In this document: positions 61,737 through 64,000 of the stretch, piece by piece
How the letters are laid out: every line of letters begins with the position of its first letter
Numbering within the stretch: the stretch's first letter is position 1
Notes under the pieces: generated by a model
Told to the model about the DNA's origin: nothing
What the model saw: the letters and a program-made list of their open reading frames with translations, nothing else
The model's database searches: none
Made by a program: the position numbers and the translations under genes
Source of the DNA: Clostridium sp. chh4-2
Lineage (GTDB): Bacteria; Bacillota; Clostridia; Lachnospirales; Lachnospiraceae
Direction of reading: 5' to 3'
NCBI RefSeq assembly: GCF_002899675.1
Contig: NZ_PKUU01000005.1
Coordinates: forward strand, 220,074 to 284,073
Length of the DNA stretch: 64,000 nt

Positions 61737-63028
61737 TAAAAAAACTGCGCAAACAGCTGACCGCCCTATATACCATCACCACCGGCCTGATTCTGACAGC
61801 GGTTGTGATCGGAGTCCTGGCCGCCAGCACCAGAGATGCCAGACAAAAAAGTCTGGAAAACTTTCAGAATAACATTTTAAATATCGCCGCCAGGATTCAG
61901 GCGGGAACGACGATCGACTGGACCTGGCTGTCCAAGATGGAAAATTCGGGAGACCTTATCATACATATTGAAGACAACGGAACTCCATTTCTCTATTCCG
62001 GTTCCTGGACTCCATTAACCGCCCGTTCCGTTTTGCTGGAACGGGCCCGTGAACAGGCGCTTTCGGAAGGAATTAATACAAGCGTTCCTCCTGTCTCCTC
62101 TTCCCTTCTCCGTAGTTCCGTATTCACAATTGCCGGAGATCAGAATGACCACTATTACGCTTCCGCCCTTGTCTTCCCTTCACAAAATGGCTTTCAAAGC
62201 CTGATCCTGCTGTCCTATCAGAACCCGGCCGCATCCGGCTTATATAAGCAGCGTTTTTTCCTGCTGTTTTTAGAAGCTGCCGGACTTGCAGCCCTCTTTA
62301 CTGTCAGCTGGTTTTTCGTTGGAAGATCATTAAAGCCCATTGAAATGAGCAGAAAAAAGCAAAATGAATTCATCGCTGCCGCATCCCACGAGCTGCGCTC
62401 TCCCCTGTCGGTGATACGGTCCAGCCTGTCGGCAATTCCGGCCGCCCCGGACCGTCAGGAGCAGTTTTTAAAAAATATAGACAACGAATGCTGCCGCATG
62501 TCCCACTTAATCAACGACATGCTGCTTTTGGCCTCCGCAGATGCCGGCAGCTGGTCTTTCCGTCCGGAACCCTTGGACGTGGACACGCTTCTCATCGAAA
62601 CCTACGAATGTTTTGAACCGATCTGCCTTGAAAAAAACTTAAAGCTGTCCCTGGATCTTCCGGAATCCTCCCTGCCTCACATTATGGGCGATAAACACCG
62701 CCTGTTACAGGTGCTCACCATTCTGTTGGACAATGCTCTTACCTATTCTCCGGCCGGAGGAACCATACGGATATCCGCCGCATTAAACGAAAAAAAAAGC
62801 AGCCTGATTCTGGCTGTGGAAGATGAAGGCTGCGGAATACCGGATGAAATTAAAAAACATATCTTTGAACGCTTTTACCGGGCAGATGATTCCAGAACCG
62901 GAAAGCAGCACTATGGCCTTGGTCTGAGTATTGCAAAAGAATTAGTTTCATTACATGGCGGCACCATCTCAGTAACAGACAGCAGCATCGGCGGCGCCCG
63001 ATTTCTCATCCGGCTTCCTGTTAAATAG
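61733..63028 (+). CDS. Sensor histidine kinase
   Basis: The 431-residue protein has an N-terminal membrane segment (~12-32), an extracellular domain (~33-175) and a second membrane segment (~180-200). The kinase core follows: H-box ASHELRSPLSVIRSSLSAI (~218), N-box LLDNALTYSPAGG (~330), G1 VEDEGCGIPDE and G2 YGLGLSIAKELVSLHGG. Its extracellular loop has no recognised family. With the response regulator it forms a two-gene operon. Confidence 0.95.
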   Translation: MIKKLRKQLTALYTITTGLILTAVVIGVLAASTRDARQKSLENFQNNILNIAARIQAGTTIDWTWLSKMENSGDLIIHIEDNGTPFLYSGSWTPLTARSVLLERAREQALSEGINTSVPPVSSSLLRSSVFTIAGDQNDHYYASALVFPSQNGFQSLILLSYQNPAASGLYKQRFFLLFLEAAGLAALFTVSWFFVGRSLKPIEMSRKKQNEFIAAASHELRSPLSVIRSSLSAIPAAPDRQEQFLKNIDNECCRMSHLINDMLLLASADAGSWSFRPEPLDVDTLLIETYECFEPICLEKNLKLSLDLPESSLPHIMGDKHRLLQVLTILLDNALTYSPAGGTIRISAALNEKKSSLILAVEDEGCGIPDEIKKHIFERFYRADDSRTGKQHYGLGLSIAKELVSLHGGTISVTDSSIGGARFLIRLPVK

Positions 63029-63073
63029 GGGAGCCGGTAAAGAATCACCGCTTCTTCTAAAACAAAAAAATAA

Positions 63074-63111
63074 GAACGAGTATCGATTTAACTTTCATTC
63101 GATACTCGTTC
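63074..63111. terminator. Perfect 13-bp hairpin after kinase gene
   Basis: GAACGAGTATCGA (63074-63086) and TCGATACTCGTTC (63099-63111) pair perfectly. A-rich DNA precedes the stem, so on the minus strand it has a T-tract. Confidence 0.6.
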
Positions 63112-63732
63112 TCAAACTATCTCGTCCATTGGAGTATATACCTCTCAATTCTTTAGTATGTTGTACATCTTCTTATCTTTTGTAGATATGTACATTTCTT
63201 TATTTAATTGTTACCCATTCTCCTCTGCTGCAAACCTTTTCGAATCACTTTTCTTTCCATTTTCTTTTCTAAGTGTTATCTGTAACTTTTCGAAAATTCT
63301 TATCGCATCAGCAATACTTTCTCGTCATATCACCAAACGATCCATTTCGTATTTCATTAGATAAACTATTCTTAGATTTGATTCATCTTTTGTTTTTTGC
63401 TTTGGTAGATTGGTTTGTCCTATTGTCTAGTTTATTAAGTAATAAACTAAACGAAGCTTAATATTTTGGTGGTCCGTACCTCCTTGTTTAGATTTTGTTT
63501 CGTATTTCTTTTTGTTGTCTTTATTATATCCAATACCCTCTCATTTGTCAATACTCTTTTTTATAATTTTATTATTTTCAGACTATTCTCTAGTTTTCGC
63601 ACAATTAACATCCTCTTCCCCGGACCGGACGGCTCCTCCGACCTGCCTCTCCCGGCTCCGCCTCCCCATTCCGTGCTGATTTTCACTAGCCTGGTTAAAA
63701 ACAATATGAGTGCCTAGTTATTTATGCAGCAT
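63112..63732. other. AT-rich stretch without a recognisable gene
   Basis: This stretch of about 620 bp contains short ORFs without Shine-Dalgarno and with non-coding composition. TAGTTTATTAAGTAATAAAC (from 63427) begins a perfect 22-bp palindrome. Nothing else is seen. Confidence 0.4.
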
Positions 63733-63833
63733 CACATTTACATTAATCGTTAAGGGATTTTCAGAAATGCTTTCGGGTTTTACTTTAAACGTCAAGGCAT
63801 TTCGCGAAAAGACCTCACCCTTGATGTAAAATT
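63733..63833. repeat. Family P3 repeat, second copy
   Basis: It contains CAAGGCATTTCGCGAAAAGA and AAGGGATTTTCAGAAATGCT stems, flanked by TTTACATTAA and TGATGTAAA. It resembles 47061-47156 in inverted orientation, with divergence. Confidence 0.5.
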
Positions 63834-63910
63834 TACTCACAATCCACCAAATCTTTTTTACCCTCAGCTAGCCAATCAACAGCCGGAAAGAAGGGGAAAC
63901 CTGGGCGGGC

Positions 63911-64000
63911 GGCGGAACTGGAGAAAGACAGGGGATCGTGTGCAGACCCTTAGTGATACTTGGTCGTAACCCGAATCCCCTGTCTTTCTCCAGTTCCGCC
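63911..64000. repeat. Long palindrome at the window edge (right side cut)
   Basis: GGCGGAACTGGAGAAAGACA and 6 more bp (63911-63936) pair perfectly with 63975-64000. The 38-bp centre includes CCTTAGTGATACTTGGTCG. The structure may continue beyond the window. Confidence 0.7.

Noticed and set aside
63158..63717. Several hydrophobic ORFs near the right end
   Set aside because: AT-rich, phenylalanine-heavy translations without ribosome sites, typical of non-coding DNA.

Overview
The window comes from a spore-forming, anaerobic Clostridia genome, most likely a Lachnospiraceae-type gut bacterium. The evidence is the cotJ spore-coat operon, an [FeFe]-hydrogenase, hexuronate catabolism genes (uxuA plus short-chain dehydrogenases), FCD-type GntR and AraC regulators, AzlCD, FtsH and PyrG. 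No rRNA or tRNA gene was recognised.

Region 1 (1 to about 27.9 kb) is the tail, baseplate and lysis module of a prophage or phage-tail-like particle, cut by the left edge. It starts inside a tape-measure-like gene. An unusually rich set of fibre or receptor-binding genes follows: several paralogues, one with an antisense alternative tip that looks invertible, and one 2326-residue mosaic with a CotH-kinase-like segment. Next come baseplate-hub-like proteins, a glycine-rich tip protein and an amidase endolysin. A tspO-like gene sits on the opposite strand inside the module. No phage integrase, capsid gene, terminase or holin is visible here.

Region 2 (28 to 32.3 kb) is ordinary chromosome: an orphan small protein, a GntR/FCD regulator with its sugar-acid short-chain dehydrogenase and tandem GTATAC operators, and several tiny proteins including a DUF1540 protein.

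Region 3 (32.3 to 37.8 kb) is the most interesting part. The spore-coat manganese-catalase gene cotJC is split in two by a 3.39-kb element. The element carries a large serine recombinase, an XRE regulator, a VanZ-like membrane protein and two small acidic proteins. Precise joining at a 2-bp core flanked by inverted arms restores a 205-codon frame and the ExxH metal-binding motif. This is the layout of a skin-type sporulation intervening element. The cotJ operon and a divergent Cys/Gly/Asn-rich coat-like gene both have perfect sigma-K-type promoter matches.

Region 4 (37.9 to 54 kb) holds a degenerate GGDEF-EAL protein, a CBS protein, a sugar acetyltransferase, ftsH, pyrG, two small coupled genes, a hydrogenase, a fructuronate-type SDR with uxuA and an AraC regulator, azlCD, a radical SAM activase-like protein and malic enzyme.

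Region 5 (54 to 63 kb) is an unusual five-gene operon: a solute-binding lipoprotein with a long extra N-terminal domain, two sugar-type ABC permeases, an HlyD-like adaptor and a MacB-core-like membrane protein. It is divergent from a two-component system that probably controls it.

Scattered through regions 2 to 5 are long, nearly perfect intergenic palindromes of at least two families. Their cores are conserved between copies, while their outer arms are locus-specific yet complementary.
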